Part shown: positions 43,829 through 55,075 of the stretch, one piece after another
Numbering within the stretch: the stretch's first letter is position 1
Layout of the letters: each line of letters starts with the position of its first letter
From: Gnetum montanum
Lineage: Eukaryota > Streptophyta > Gnetopsida > Gnetales > Gnetaceae
Direction of reading: 5' to 3'
Assembly (NCBI GenBank): GCA_015680685.1
Contig: MNCI01015680.1
Location: 339,303-403,302, forward strand
DNA length: 64,000 nt
Notes under the pieces: model-generated
Database searches by the model: none
What the model was told of the DNA's origin: nothing
The model's input: only the letters and a program-made list of their open reading frames with translations
Position numbers and translations under genes: made by a program

Positions 43829-46303
43829 GTAAAGCCAAGAAAAGAGTTAATAAGTGGATTGCTTGGTTCCATGCATCTTTTAAATGGTTTTGCACTCTTA
43901 TTTCTAAGCCACTAGGTCTCTTCTGATTTAATAGCTACTACATAAACCTGGTTCTACTCACACACTTATTTCTAAACTTTATGTTGGGTTAGTATAGGAG
44001 TTTTGTTAATATTTTGAACTTCCAAACAACAACTACACCCTTTATCATTAGTAGTGATGCATGGATTTTTCTCTCTCTTCACAATGATAGGTTCCTTTTT
44101 TATGTCTTATGTTGGAGTGATAATTATTATTGGCTTTTGCATATGATTAGGAGACATTGTTTTGGTGAGGAAGAATGTTGCACTAGATTAACATTTTGTG
44201 GGCTTTGATGCACCCGTAGGTCTACGAGTTTTATGCCCATGCGAGAAACTATCCTAAAGAAAGGATGTTTTCAAGGTTATGGTCAAGATCTACTATAATT
44301 ATCATTTTCATATCTGTTCATATCACAAGTGGCATTCTTTCATTGATGTTGTGGTGCTAAACCTTTCTATGTTGTTTGTAGTGAAATATGGTGGAGGGAA
44401 GCATGAGAATATTGAGGATATGATGGAGGATGAAAGACATGAGGTGGTGATCCTTCAGAAGATGTTGCAGGTTGATGATATTTAGGAGAGTTTTAATAGT
44501 GACTTGAGGTAGAGGAAGTAGAACCAGTCACGAAAGTAGGTTGTTGAATGTAATATTCATACTAGTCCAGCTAGTAGTAAGGGTAGTGCTAGTTTAATAA
44601 TGGCCTTTCCCATGACTGTGGGTTTTGCAACTACAGTTGATAATAGTTTTGAGGCTAATAAAAAGTCCCACTAGGATAGTATGGTTCGTTATAGGACTAT
44701 ATATAATTACCTAGTGAGTAAGATAATTGCCGAGGCATTTGCTTTTGTACAAACTTGGGATTCAAAGTAAAATTTCAATACTCACGTAGATGTAACATGA
44801 ATGGGCAATAGCACTTTGGATTGTCATATAGGTAGATGTCACATCCATCATCCTCTTCTGTGGTTAAGTCTATAGCCTCTTATTCTATAGCTATTTTTCC
44901 TTTTTAATGATAAGTGTTCCTATCTATTTCTTGATCCTTTTTTCTCTTCTTAATTTGATCATTCGATTCATTTTGCATTACTCTCTCCCCTATGGTTTTC
45001 ATGTAAGTTGTAACTTTGTCAGTTATCAACTTCCACATCTTATCTATCCTTGCTTCAAGCTCATTGATAGAATTTTGTATTAGCAAGGTTTGTTGTAAAA
45101 TCACCTCATCAAGAGCTACCTATTTTTCCTCATCATAGATATGGATCCTTTTCTTTTAAAGAGTTGGATCCCTATTATATTCCTCCACATTCTCTTGTTT
45201 ACATAGCTCTCCTTTTTTATTTACCACCTACTCAATTAGCCATTGTATTTGATGGGCTTTTAGTTCATATAATCAACCTTGGGCATAAATCCTAAGTGTC
45301 TCCCTCATTTGAATACGAAGCCCATATATCATATAGAAAAGTTACTCTTTTTAAGAGAAATCATGGCCTAGACATCAATGTAGTAGAGAATAGTATCTAT
45401 CCAAGGCCACATCCAAGGATTCATGATTTTCTTACTTCCATTCTTAGATTTATTTTTAGAGGTTGGACACTCTTGCATAGGTTTGGAATTTTTCATTGAA
45501 GACTTCAAGCATTGTGCACCACCAATGGATTTAATCTAGTTCCAATTATCTATACCAACTTTTAGCTTTATCTACTAGTGTCCTAGGGATGAGCTTAAGA
45601 TTTTGCCACTTACGTTCAATATTTTGCAAGGTGCGGGCATCATGGAAGGCTTGTAAATGGTGTTGTGGATTAGAATTATAGCCTCCCTTAAATTTAAAAA
45701 TGTTTTTCATATTAAGTTATTTGATGTAATTGTTCCTTTTATGCCTTTGGGGTATTTGAACTACCTCCCTAATCTATGCTAGGCTCCTAGTCACCAACAA
45801 GGGTTCATCTATATCAGATACATCTTGGTGACAGTACATATTTCTATCCATCTAATTTTGATGATCTTATCTATGCTCATTTTGATATCTTTGATATTTC
45901 CCTTAGGTTTGTTTTCTATATTTATCTTGACCCCATAGTAGAGCTATATCTCTACACCTATGTTCATCTTCATCAGAACTAGACATTGAAGAGGAAGAGG
46001 AAGATGGTGAACTGGGAGAATCACCATGGCTCCTATAGTTCTCCCTATGGTTCATTAGTGTATCCTTTTTAAATTTAGAGGAGGTCCTAGGCCTTGAGGC
46101 CATCTTGATCTAGGACTTACTCCACCTCTAGAATTTTTTGGATTAGTCGAACATAGTTCTTCCATGTAGTAAGGTTGGAAATGAGCATATGAAATCCTTG
46201 CTTGAGGTTGTTCACCCCAATTCTCTTCAATATATACCCCATTGTTTCTCCTATGAGTGTTTTCATCATATGATGCATTATGGATCTTATGTGAAGAAGA
46301 CAT
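43806..46303 (-). pseudogene. gag: E gag
   Basis: ATG 46303 (MSSSHKIHNASYDENTHRRN) about 110 bases after the primer site. In order: VYIEENWGEQPQARISYAHF; a basic, serine-rich segment MASRPRTSSKFKKD...SPSSPSSSSSSMSSSDED (45903-46103); capsid-like FKFKGGYNSNPQHHLQAFHD (about 45620-45700); a coiled-coil stretch SINELEARIDKMWKLITDKV (44904-45104); then IYLYDNPKCYCPFMLHLRKY and a P/Y-rich tail (SPKYHQPATSSEGSPPHVFH, GLAPQHQ). The reading ends PLVVGEMPPS at the internal polypurine-like tract. Stops and frame changes throughout. D1 and F share this gag type. Confidence 0.7.
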
Positions 46304-46413
46304 GGTTTTATCGTGTGTGACTTAAAATAAAATATTAATATTTTCTAAAAGATAAATTTTTAATACCTTTACAATGATCATGTATAATATAACTAATCTA
46401 GATAACTAGCACA

Positions 46414-46431
46414 TCCTCAGCAACAGTGCCA
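46414..46431 (-). promoter_or_regulatory. E primer-binding site (tRNA-Asp type)
   Basis: Minus strand TGGCACTGTTGCTGAGGA, one base from the LTR end; four transitions from TGGCGCCGTTGCCGGGGA. Confidence 0.8.
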
Positions 46432-46432
46432 A

Positions 46433-47359
46433 TGATGAGTAGAGGGTACCCGCTATGCCCAACCATATGAATCACAAGCATTCATGCACAATTCAGTTGA
46501 TTTTCCTAGATGAGACTACTTGAGCATCTAGATAATTAAGCATTAATCACAATTCACTATCTTTCCACTTGGACTAGTGATAGCTTTGTCACATATGGGT
46601 TAGTCCAAAGTGAGGCATATGATTATTGATGTTGTTTGGCTTTATGCTTCTCCTAACAACAATAGAAAAATTAATTATTTAAACTAATTAACAACAAAAA
46701 GTAAAGTCTAAACTATCTTATGGGTGATGAGTGTCCATTCCCAACTTGTAGTACACACCTTGAACCCATGTCTCCACGTATCCAAGCACTATGCTACTGG
46801 GCAAACCAAGCAATAACGCTACTTGGATTACCAAGCAAATGTGTGCTTAAGATTGAAATTTCTTGCACTCGTTCCACCAATTGATGAATATGCATAAAAA
46901 CATAAACATTAACTAAGTACATGGAATATAAATTGCATTAAAAGTAAATTTATCCTAAGTCAAATTGTTGCAATGAATAAGAATCAATCTCGATCTTATT
47001 GTTGTTCATGGAATGTATCCAAGTACATTACCACTTAAATAAGCCATCTTACAATTGACTCAAATCCACACTGTGGGCACTCATTGATTGTTTTCTAAGA
47101 CTAGAAAATAAAATTGTAAGGGTTTGACTACTCTATTGACAAAATAATGTTAAATACATAGTGGGATCATGTGTATTTATAGGCAAAAATAGACACTACG
47201 TTCATGCGTATGTGTCAATGCGTCAATGCATGCATCAACATGATCATGTCAATGGGGTTGCATCAATGTGGCTACATCGATGTGGCTATGTTGATGCAAC
47301 TACCACAAGGTAGCTAAGTTAATGTGATCTCATCATCATAGCCAACCAATGCTTCATCA
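46433..47359 (-). repeat. E 5-prime LTR
   Basis: 927 bp, homologous to 40766-41705. TATA box on the minus strand (GCCTATAAATACAC, 47171-47184). U3 has ATCGATG/ATTGATG and TGTCAATG motifs at 47210-47300. Confidence 0.85.
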
Positions 47360-47575
47360 CACAGTATCACTTGTAAGCCTTCCATGATGTCTATGCTCTA
47401 CAAAACATTAAAAATAAGTGAAAAGAGCTTAAGGTATTTCCTAGGATACTAATAGGAGAAGATGAAAGGCGGTATAGATCATTGGAATCAAATTCAATCC
47501 ATCGATGATCCACAATACTCAAGCTCTTTAACTAGAAGTACCATACGTACTTTAGAGTGTCCAATATGTTAAGCT
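47360..47575 (+). pseudogene. gag: F gag, third segment
   Basis: After the right duplication CACAG the F gag resumes: AFHDVYALQNIKNK and LKVFPRILIGEDERRYRSLE match E (AFHDARTLQNIERK, LKLIPRTLVDKAKSWYR), then YHTYFRVSNM matches FQTYARVSNL. Homology ends near 47575; the rest of F is lost. Confidence 0.7.
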
Positions 47576-48629
47576 TTTTGTAATGTTAATTACTAGGTCT
47601 AAGATATAATATGAACAATTTGATAACTATTATGTTTAGAAATAAATAGACATGATGAGCTATAATGTGTTCGTGGTGTTATAATTATCAAACCTAGAAA
47701 TAAAAACTAGAAATAATAAAGAAGGATAGAATAATTAAGGATCTCAATTTTAGTTATAAAATATTGAGAAGTACTATGTATTGTACATTGTCATGTGTGT
47801 GTGTTGAAAGACCAAGATCATCACTTACATAGTTATAATTAAATAGTCATGTCCAATAAATGAATAAACACAACAATTAGTTATTATTGGTTAAGATACA
47901 TAACTAGACATAACTAACTTGATACATATTACATAACACTACAAATGGTATAATAAGTGAACTCATGATGTGAAATAGTATAGACATTGAATAACATGTT
48001 AAACTTGTTAGAATACCAAATCTTTAATACCATCCCTCAAGTTTAATAAGGGATTACAAATAATGTTGTTTTACTATTTATAATCAAATCCATGACTTAA
48101 AATAAATGAAGATTTAACAATTACCACATCATAACTAATCTTTAGAAAACTACAAAAATTAGGGATTCAAAAATATAACCAATAGCGTGGACTAATTCTC
48201 TTAAGTTGGAATTCTAAGATAAAATTGTATTTCAAAAAATGAACATTGTGAGTCCTAAAAAATATTAACAGAATCTTCAACTAGTAAAGTAAATAAAGAT
48301 TAGTGACATATGACAGTGATTAGAGTTTCTTTTTCCTATTTAAATGTTGTAACTCATTTTAGTCAATGTTAAATAACTCTTGATATTCAAGAAAAGTTGA
48401 CTAAAAATGTTAGGGGTAGATCTCACCTTCAAAATATATTGCAACATAACTAATTGTAAATCATAGAAAAGGGATCATAATCTTGTCATGGTAGACTAAA
48501 AATCAAATTAACTTCATCATCTAATAAAAAAGTGTCCAAATTTATTTTAAAAAAAAACCATTAGAAACAAACAATAGAAATCAATAATCAATATAGTATC
48601 TATATGTACACTCATAAGGTTGTTAAAAT
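47576..48629 (+). other. Unassigned AT-rich sequence
   Basis: No gene, LTR or clear repeat recognised. Confidence 0.4.
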
Positions 48630-50580
48630 AACTGGCTAATGACTCTTGTGTTTCAATGGTTGAGTCCTTTACTATGGATTCCTTAGAAACTACAAAAGCA
48701 CTTGGAGATGATGATGAAACAACTTATAGTGGTTCTTTTACCTTAGATTCAACATACTTTTTCTGAACTTTTACTTGAAACTCACTAAAGATAGTTGAAT
48801 GTGATGATATCATGGTAGAATTGAACTAAAATTCATACCGTTTTCTTGAAGTAAACTTTAGTAAGTTTGAATAGAGGATGATCAAACTATTAGTCATCAT
48901 TTGATCTTGTAAACAATTCACTGTGGCTTTCAACTTCTTTATCTCCATGCTAAAGTATTTGTTAGATCATTCTTTTGAAAAATTAGATCCTTCACATGAT
49001 TTTGGAGGCTACTAATCTCTTCTTAGAGCTCATAGATTTTTTTATGGATTATGAGTTTGTCTTCCTCCAACTCCATTTTCCTCACCATTAGCTACTTTAA
49101 TCTTGCTGTAAGCTTCACTTTAATGCTCAAGCTCACATTGTCTCTTATTTATTTCAGTGATACTAATTTTTGAGATTGTCTCTTTGCTAAATTTAGTGAA
49201 CCTTTACTCTCTCCTTTATGCTTCATAAAGGCTTTGGTATATTTCTCTTTTGCTTTATAAACAATTGTCAAATATTTATTTAGTGCCTTATTTGATGCTA
49301 AATTTACCTTCAAAATTATCACGTTACTTCTCAGCATGACACTATAGGATTTAGCTCTAAAGTAATGACCTATCACATTGTAATTGATATACATTAAATC
49401 ATATAAAAAATCATTGCTCACCATGATGGCATTTATCTTTGAGACCTAAGTGATGTCTTTATTAACCATGCCTCTGATCACCCCTGGAAAGTTATCTACA
49501 TTAAGATTCTTAAAATATTTTAAAGTCTATTTATTGAATAGTATCTCTTCCACAAGAATATTTTCTACTAATGCCTTGAAGAAATTAATAGCTAATTCCA
49601 AATGTATAACCTTATTTTCAAAACTATGATGTTGTAACATCACATGCATTATGGATGATGATATGTAGTTAGCCTCAATCTTATTTCACCCCTCAAACCA
49701 AACCCTAGATGGCTGTTTTATTTCTGGAATCTCTATGGGGATATACTATAGTTTGAAAATGGCATTCAACAACAACCATAAAATCAAATCCTTATTTTTT
49801 CTTTTTACTATCATAGTGACTTTCATGAGACTAGAATTATTGAATACCTTAATGAACATGGGAAGAAGGTAGCTATAGGAGAAGTGGGGAAAGGACATTG
49901 TATAGTACCATAGTGTCTATTCCTTCATCTCTATCTTTCCAATAGAAAACTTGTCCACACAACTTCATTCCTTCACCATGACATAAAATAGACAAAACCA
50001 TGGTCATGAAATTGAATTCTTTCAATATTAAACTTCAACATGACATACAATAATATCCACCAAAATAGAGTAAGGTTATCTTCAATTGTGAGATTAGAAT
50101 ATTTGCAATGGTTATACTGCAAGCTTTTCTCCACTCATCTTCATTGATGATGCATTCTAATAGTTAGTACCTCCAAAAAACTACCTTCTTTAGAGCATAA
50201 TCTTTTTTCACCATCTAAAAATAGAATCTCATGAACTTTTTCTAGATTTTGAAAATTATGTTTGTGACAGTATCTCGAGTAAAGAGTATTGGCAATTTGA
50301 AGATATTCCCTCTAATTTTCAAAGAGAGATACATCAAGATATTCAAGGCTTCTCACCTTCAAACTAGGTTACATGAAGAGCAGCGCATTAACTCTAATGA
50401 ATAATAATTTTACAATTTTTTCTAGTGATATATTTTTACTATCGTGGATGTCCAAACATTTTCCATTATGCATTTTTTCAATTATGCAAGTTTGAACATC
50501 GATCATTCGTGATGTATTATAACATGTTCTTAATCATTCAATAATGGATTCTATGATCTTATAAGATACTCTATTTTAAT
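48630..50580 (-). pseudogene. J: long decayed ORF, unrecognised, coiled-coil C-terminal part
   Basis: Minus-strand translations form a nearly continuous path of about 650 codons across three frames. It opens with RSIIDSIIERLRTCYNTSRM and KNISLEKIVKLLFIRVNALL (near 50400-50560). A middle part has KRKNKDLILWLLLNAIF and HSFENKVIHLELAINFFKAL (49560-49830). An open stretch at 49149-49424 (MVSNDFLYDLMYINYNVIGH) leads into a K/E/L-rich coiled-coil region (MELEEDKLIIHKKIYEL, SSLQNHVKDLIFQKNDL, 48950-49080). The layout, globular part then coiled coil, recalls ORF3 of D2, but I see no clear sequence match. It could be a retroelement accessory ORF or a decayed host gene. Confidence 0.4.
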
Positions 50581-51051
50581 TTTCACTTTTATGAATTATT
50601 TATAACTTTAGAAAATCAATCTATAACTTAACAACTACTTTCCAAAAATTGGATTTGAATGATGTATAACTGTAGATAAAATTATTTTTATTTGTTATGT
50701 TTAAATCATCACTACAAGATATGATTGGCAATCACTAGCTTAGTTATATATTTGTAATATATTCCTATAATTTGGCTAAGAGAATCTTATTCATTAACAA
50801 GTAATAAGTTATTTGAGTCAAAAAATTTACAACTTTTGGACTAAGAACAAGATTTAAGGATTATTATTTTCATAACTTCTGGACGAAGAACAATATTTGT
50901 GTATCAAATTTTTCATAATGAAAAGTTTTAGATAAAAAATATTTACATTAGTTATTGTATGTTCTCATTCTCAACCTTTAAATAAACCGTGCTTTAAACA
51001 AGGAAACTTTAAGTTGAAGGTCAATCTAATACTAGCTTTGGAAGATGAAAA

Positions 51052-51348
51052 TTGACCAATCTATGTCAAACTAACATTGACGTAGCTGTTATGATCAGGC
51101 AAGGTGTCATAGAAAATTTTCTTGAAAAGGATAACAATGTTTCACATCTTTTCAATTACCTTAGCATGTTTATCATAGTAGACAAAATGGATGAGATCAA
51201 TAAGAAGATTATGAAAAATGGTAGGACATACGATGATAGCTTGCTTAGAGACATGATTCATGATTTCATTCATGGCAGCATTGTTGTTACAGTCATCTTA
51301 CTTGTCTATTCAATTATTTATTGTATTTACGCTGTGAAATTTGCTTAA
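51052..51348 (+). other. Small ORF with a possible membrane helix, doubtful
   Basis: Opens after a TGA with TTG, not ATG, and runs 98 codons. The last 25 residues are hydrophobic (GSIVVTVILLVYSIIYCIYA). No family recognised and no promoter or splice support. Possibly chance. The surrounding 50581-51979 shows nothing else. Confidence 0.15.
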
Positions 51349-51984
51349 CTCCAGCAGTATAAGTATTGTTCAGAATTGCCTGTTTATTTGTATAGGTGTT
51401 AACTATTAAGAATTGGATTACATTGTGCAACCCAATTTTATAGTGTGATATTTCATTGAAAAAAATTAAGCTATGTTGTTTAAATTGTGTTACTTTGAAC
51501 GATTGTTGTGATTCTTTGATTGGAAGAGCATCTATACTAAATAACTAGAACCAAATGTTGAAATTTGTGTTATAAATTAGATCTTAGATAATTTACTTGA
51601 TGGATGGGTGAAAAGATAAGTGACAAAGATGCATTGTCATCTTCCCTAGTACTTCGTGAACCATATGCTTGTGTATTAAACAATTTTTATTTAACCTTAT
51701 GTAAGTAGAATTATTTTTTCTTGTAGTCTATTCTTTCATCCTCTTAAAAATATTTTCTATAATTATTTTTTAAGTTTTCTATGTTTCAAATTTAAATTTT
51801 TTAAATATTTCATTTTTGAATCATTTTCTATGAAACCATTATTTCTATTGAACAACATTATAAAATTAGATAAAAAGTTGTATAGTAGGTTTAATACATA
51901 ATATAGGAAGACATGGAGTGGCTTCAATTTTGGATAAGTTACAAGAATGGTTGCTTAGATGATTAGTTTTGGACATCTACAAAG

Positions 51985-52413
51985 TGTTAAATGTGTTTAA
52001 TTGTTAAACATGATTTTTTTTTTCATTTTCCCTAGTCTTTAGGAATTGTCCTTAGGAATTTGGTTACTATTTTCGTTCTTTAGAAGTTGAATGGTTGGCC
52101 GTTACAGAAGTTGAAGGGTTTTTCATTACAGAAGTTGACGAGTCAATTGCTATAGTAGTTGAAGGGTCAATTGTTAAAGAACTTGAAAGATCAGCCATTA
52201 TATAAGTTGAAGGGTCGACTATTGCAAAAGTTAAAGGATTGACCGTTATAGAAGTTGCCATTTTCCATTGGCATATTTGCCTATTTAAAGGCCATTATCA
52301 ATTGAATAAAAATTTGAAATTTAGTTGCCTCTATTTGCCCTTGTTTTTTTCTATTTTATTATTATTATTATTTGTTATCTGAGGCTAGTAGTGCATAACC
52401 TCAGAGGTTGACA
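51985..52413 (+). repeat. G 5-prime LTR
   Basis: 429 bp. Contains seven exact-length 24-bp units at 52083-52250 and a TATA-like CTATTTAAAGG at 52281-52291. Confidence 0.9.
52083..52250 (+). repeat. 24-bp tandem repeat, seven units, in G 5-prime LTR
   Basis: Units begin GAAGTTGAAGGGT or variants, each 24 bp long, followed by a partial GAAGTTGCC. The 3-prime LTR has four units at 56706-56801. Confidence 0.85.
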
Positions 52414-52414
52414 A

Positions 52415-52430
52415 TGGTATTGGAGCTTGA
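52415..52430 (+). promoter_or_regulatory. G primer-binding site (tRNA-Met type)
   Basis: TGGTATTGGAGCTTGA, one base after the LTR. The usual plant initiator-Met site starts TGGTATCAGAGC. Confidence 0.8.
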
Positions 52431-52532
52431 TTTAGGAGGCTAGAGAGAAAGCCTAGTTCAAGAGGCTAGAGAGAAAAGCGTAGTAGTGCACCCAGTTTAG
52501 GAGGCTTGAGAGAAGAACACAGTAGTGCATAA

Positions 52533-53455
52533 ATGGCCTCTAAAAATTTTGTACAACCTACAATCCCACATTTTGATGGTCACTATGACCATTGGAGCAT
52601 GTTGATGGAAAATTTTTTGAAGTGTAAGGAGTATTGGCAAGTTTTTGAAGATGGTGTAGTAGCACCCATAGTTGAGGTTGCACTTACAAATGAACAAAGA
52701 AAGGAGCTAGAGGAACTGAGGCTGAAATACTTGAGGATAAAGAATTATTTATTTCAAGCAATTAATTATTCTATCCTAAAGACTATTATTAGAAAACAAA
52801 CTTCCAAGGATATTTGGGATTCTATGAAGAAGAAATATTAGGGATTTTCAAGAGTAAAGCATGGACAGCTTCAAGCCTTGAAAAAGGATTTTAAGAGTAT
52901 GGATGAAATATGGGGAGTATATTACTAGCTCTTATGTAAGGATAATGGGGATAGCCAATAACATGTGATTTCATGGTGAGAAGATGGAGGATGTGATTAT
53001 TGTTTAGAAGATATTGCATTCCCTATCCCGCAAGTTTGATCATGTTGTTCAATTGATGAATCCAAAGATGTTGATGCACTTTCCCTTGATGAACTTCAAA
53101 GTTCTTTGTTAGTCCATGAATAGAAGATGAATTAAAATTCAACTTTTGAAGAGAATCCTTTGAAGGTTTTTACTTTTACTTATTCTTTAAGAGGAAGACA
53201 TAGAGGTAGAGGTAGAGGAATAGGAGATTGAGGAAATAGAGATGGTAGTAGATATTTCAAAGGGGATGGTGATAAATTTCAAGGTAAAGGCAGAGGACAA
53301 GTTGACAAATCTAAGGTGGAATGCTTTAGATGTCATAAATATGGACACTATCATTCTGAATGCTACACTAAACTATCCAATGACAAAGGAGAGAAATCAA
53401 ATTTTGTAGAAGAGAAGGAGTTTGATACTTTATTGATGGTGGTTCAAGCCAACTG
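52533..53455 (+). pseudogene. gag: G gag
   Basis: ATG 52533 opens 102 codons (MASKNFVQPTIPHFDGHYDH) up to IWDSMKKKY and a TAG, the typical N-terminal half of copia gag (D-x-W...A-K-E-x-W-D-x-L). After more stops a basic, G/R-rich stretch (RGRHRGRGRG-like) leads to a CCHC zinc knuckle at 53322-53363 (CFRCHKYGHYHSEC), complete in all four ligands. Confidence 0.8.
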
Positions 53456-55075
53456 AGAGTCTCAGTTAGATATATGGCATGTGGATATTGGTTGCAGCAA
53501 CCATATGTGTGGATGTAAGTCTTTTGCTTCTTACTTAGATGAAAGTCTTCATTCTACAATAAGTTTTGAAGATTTTTATATTATAAATGTAATGGGAAAG
53601 GGGGATATTAACATTAGAACCAAGAATGGTTTTGTAGAAACAATTTCCAATGTTTTTTATGTTCCTAATTTGAAAAGAAATTTGTGAAGTGCTGGTCAAT
53701 TACAAGAGAAGTGTTATGTAATAATCATGCAGAAGGGTGCTTGTGAAATTTATGATCCTTCAAGAGGAGCTATTGCACTTGTTCAAGTGAGCTCCAATAG
53801 ATTATTTCGATTGAGGATTGAAAGTTCTCAATCTTGACTGAAGGCTAAAGTAAAAGACCCAACATGGCTTTGGCATTTTCGCTATTGCCACTTGAATTTT
53901 GTAGGAATTAAGACTCAAAAATAGAAAAATATGGTGACTCGTCTTCCTCAAATTATAATTTCTTCTGAAGTCTATGAAGAATGTGTTGTTGATAAATAAC
54001 ATCATTCTCAATTTTTTCAAGGAAAATCATGGATAGCAAAGAACATCCTTGAACTGGTTCACTTTGACATTTGTGGGCTAATAAAATCATCTTCAAATGG
54101 AGGTAAGAGGTACTTGATCATATTCATTGATGATTATACTTGAAAAAGTTGGGTTTCTTTTTTGCAAGAGGAGTATGAAGCTTTTAATGCATTTAAAAGC
54201 TTCAACGTGCATGTTGAGAACGAGTCTAGAAATATCATTAAGACTCTTCATATAGATTGTGGAGTAGAATATTGTTCAAAAGAGTTTGATGTTTTTTTTT
54301 TAGAATCATAGCTTTTAAAGAGAGCTCATAACCCACTATACACCACAACAAAATGGTGTATTAGAGAGGAAAAATAGAACCATCCTCAATATAGTGCGAA
54401 ACCTCTTGTCAAGAGAAAGTATTCCAAAGAGTTTTTGAAAAGAGGCTGTGAATTGAAGTATCAATGTTTTGAACAAAAGTCCCAACTTTGTTGTTCAAAA
54501 CATGACACTAGAAGAGGCTTGGAGTGGGAGGAAACTAGTAGTGGATCACTTCAAGATCTTTGGTTGCATTCCCTATGCACATCCCCAATGAGAAGAGGAA
54601 GAAGTTGGAGGATAAGAGTGAAAATGCATATTTCTTAGCATAAGTAAAGCATCCAAAGCATATAAATTGTATAATCCTCTGACAAAGAATATTTTGACTA
54701 ACAGAGATATCATTTTTAATGAAGAGAGCACTTGGAATTGGAATGGATAGTAGCCTACTTCAATTATTTTTGATAGTGAAACTACAGACTCCACAGCACC
54801 CAAAACTACAAAACCTAGAACTACAGACTTCCAAGCACCAAGAACTATGGAGGCTAAAATCCCAAAAGCCATGAAGGATAAAGCACTAAGAACTATGGAG
54901 GCTAAGACTTTTCCAACAACAATAGTAGCTAAACCTCACCATATTAAAAAAAGACCCTTATGGATGATGGATTATGAGGTAACTGGGATTGATCAATCTG
55001 ATGACCCAGTCACCCACTTTACTTTGTTTACATATTGTGATCCCACAACTCTTGAAAGTGCTATTAAAGAATCAA
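53456..55075 (+). pseudogene. pol: G protease and integrase
   Basis: Protease: WHVDIGCSNHMCG at 53478, where the D-S-G triad reads D-I-G. It continues VFYVPNLKRNL. Integrase: zinc region HFRYCHLN with VYEECVVDK, the first of the paired cysteines being tyrosine; LVHFDICGLIKSSSNGGKRY (first aspartate); HIDCGVEYCSKEF (second aspartate). A frame change near 54295 precedes PQQNGVLERKNRTILNIVRN with the glutamate. A linker with repeated T-M-E-A-K-x segments (54780-54920) separates it from RT. Confidence 0.8.

Larger units (their letters stand above)
40766..47359 (-). mobile_element. E: complete pol-less Athila-like element
   Basis: 6594 bp on the minus strand with LTRs 40766-41705 and 46433-47359 and a perfect 5-bp duplication CACAG (40761-40765 and 47360-47364). 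It keeps a primer site, a long gag, the internal tract, module M with the 23-nt core, the splice acceptor, a short ORF and a polypurine tract. I find no protease, RT, RNase H or integrase: the gag reading ends within a few bases of the tract that follows pol in B and C. It would depend on enzymes supplied by other elements. Confidence 0.8.

Noticed and set aside
52067-52261. Repetitive 64-codon minus-strand ORF
   Set aside because: It is only the translation of the 24-bp LTR repeat, whose length is a multiple of three.
54573-54872. 99-codon minus-strand ORF inside G
   Set aside because: Antisense to the integrase-RT linker repeats of G; no independent support.
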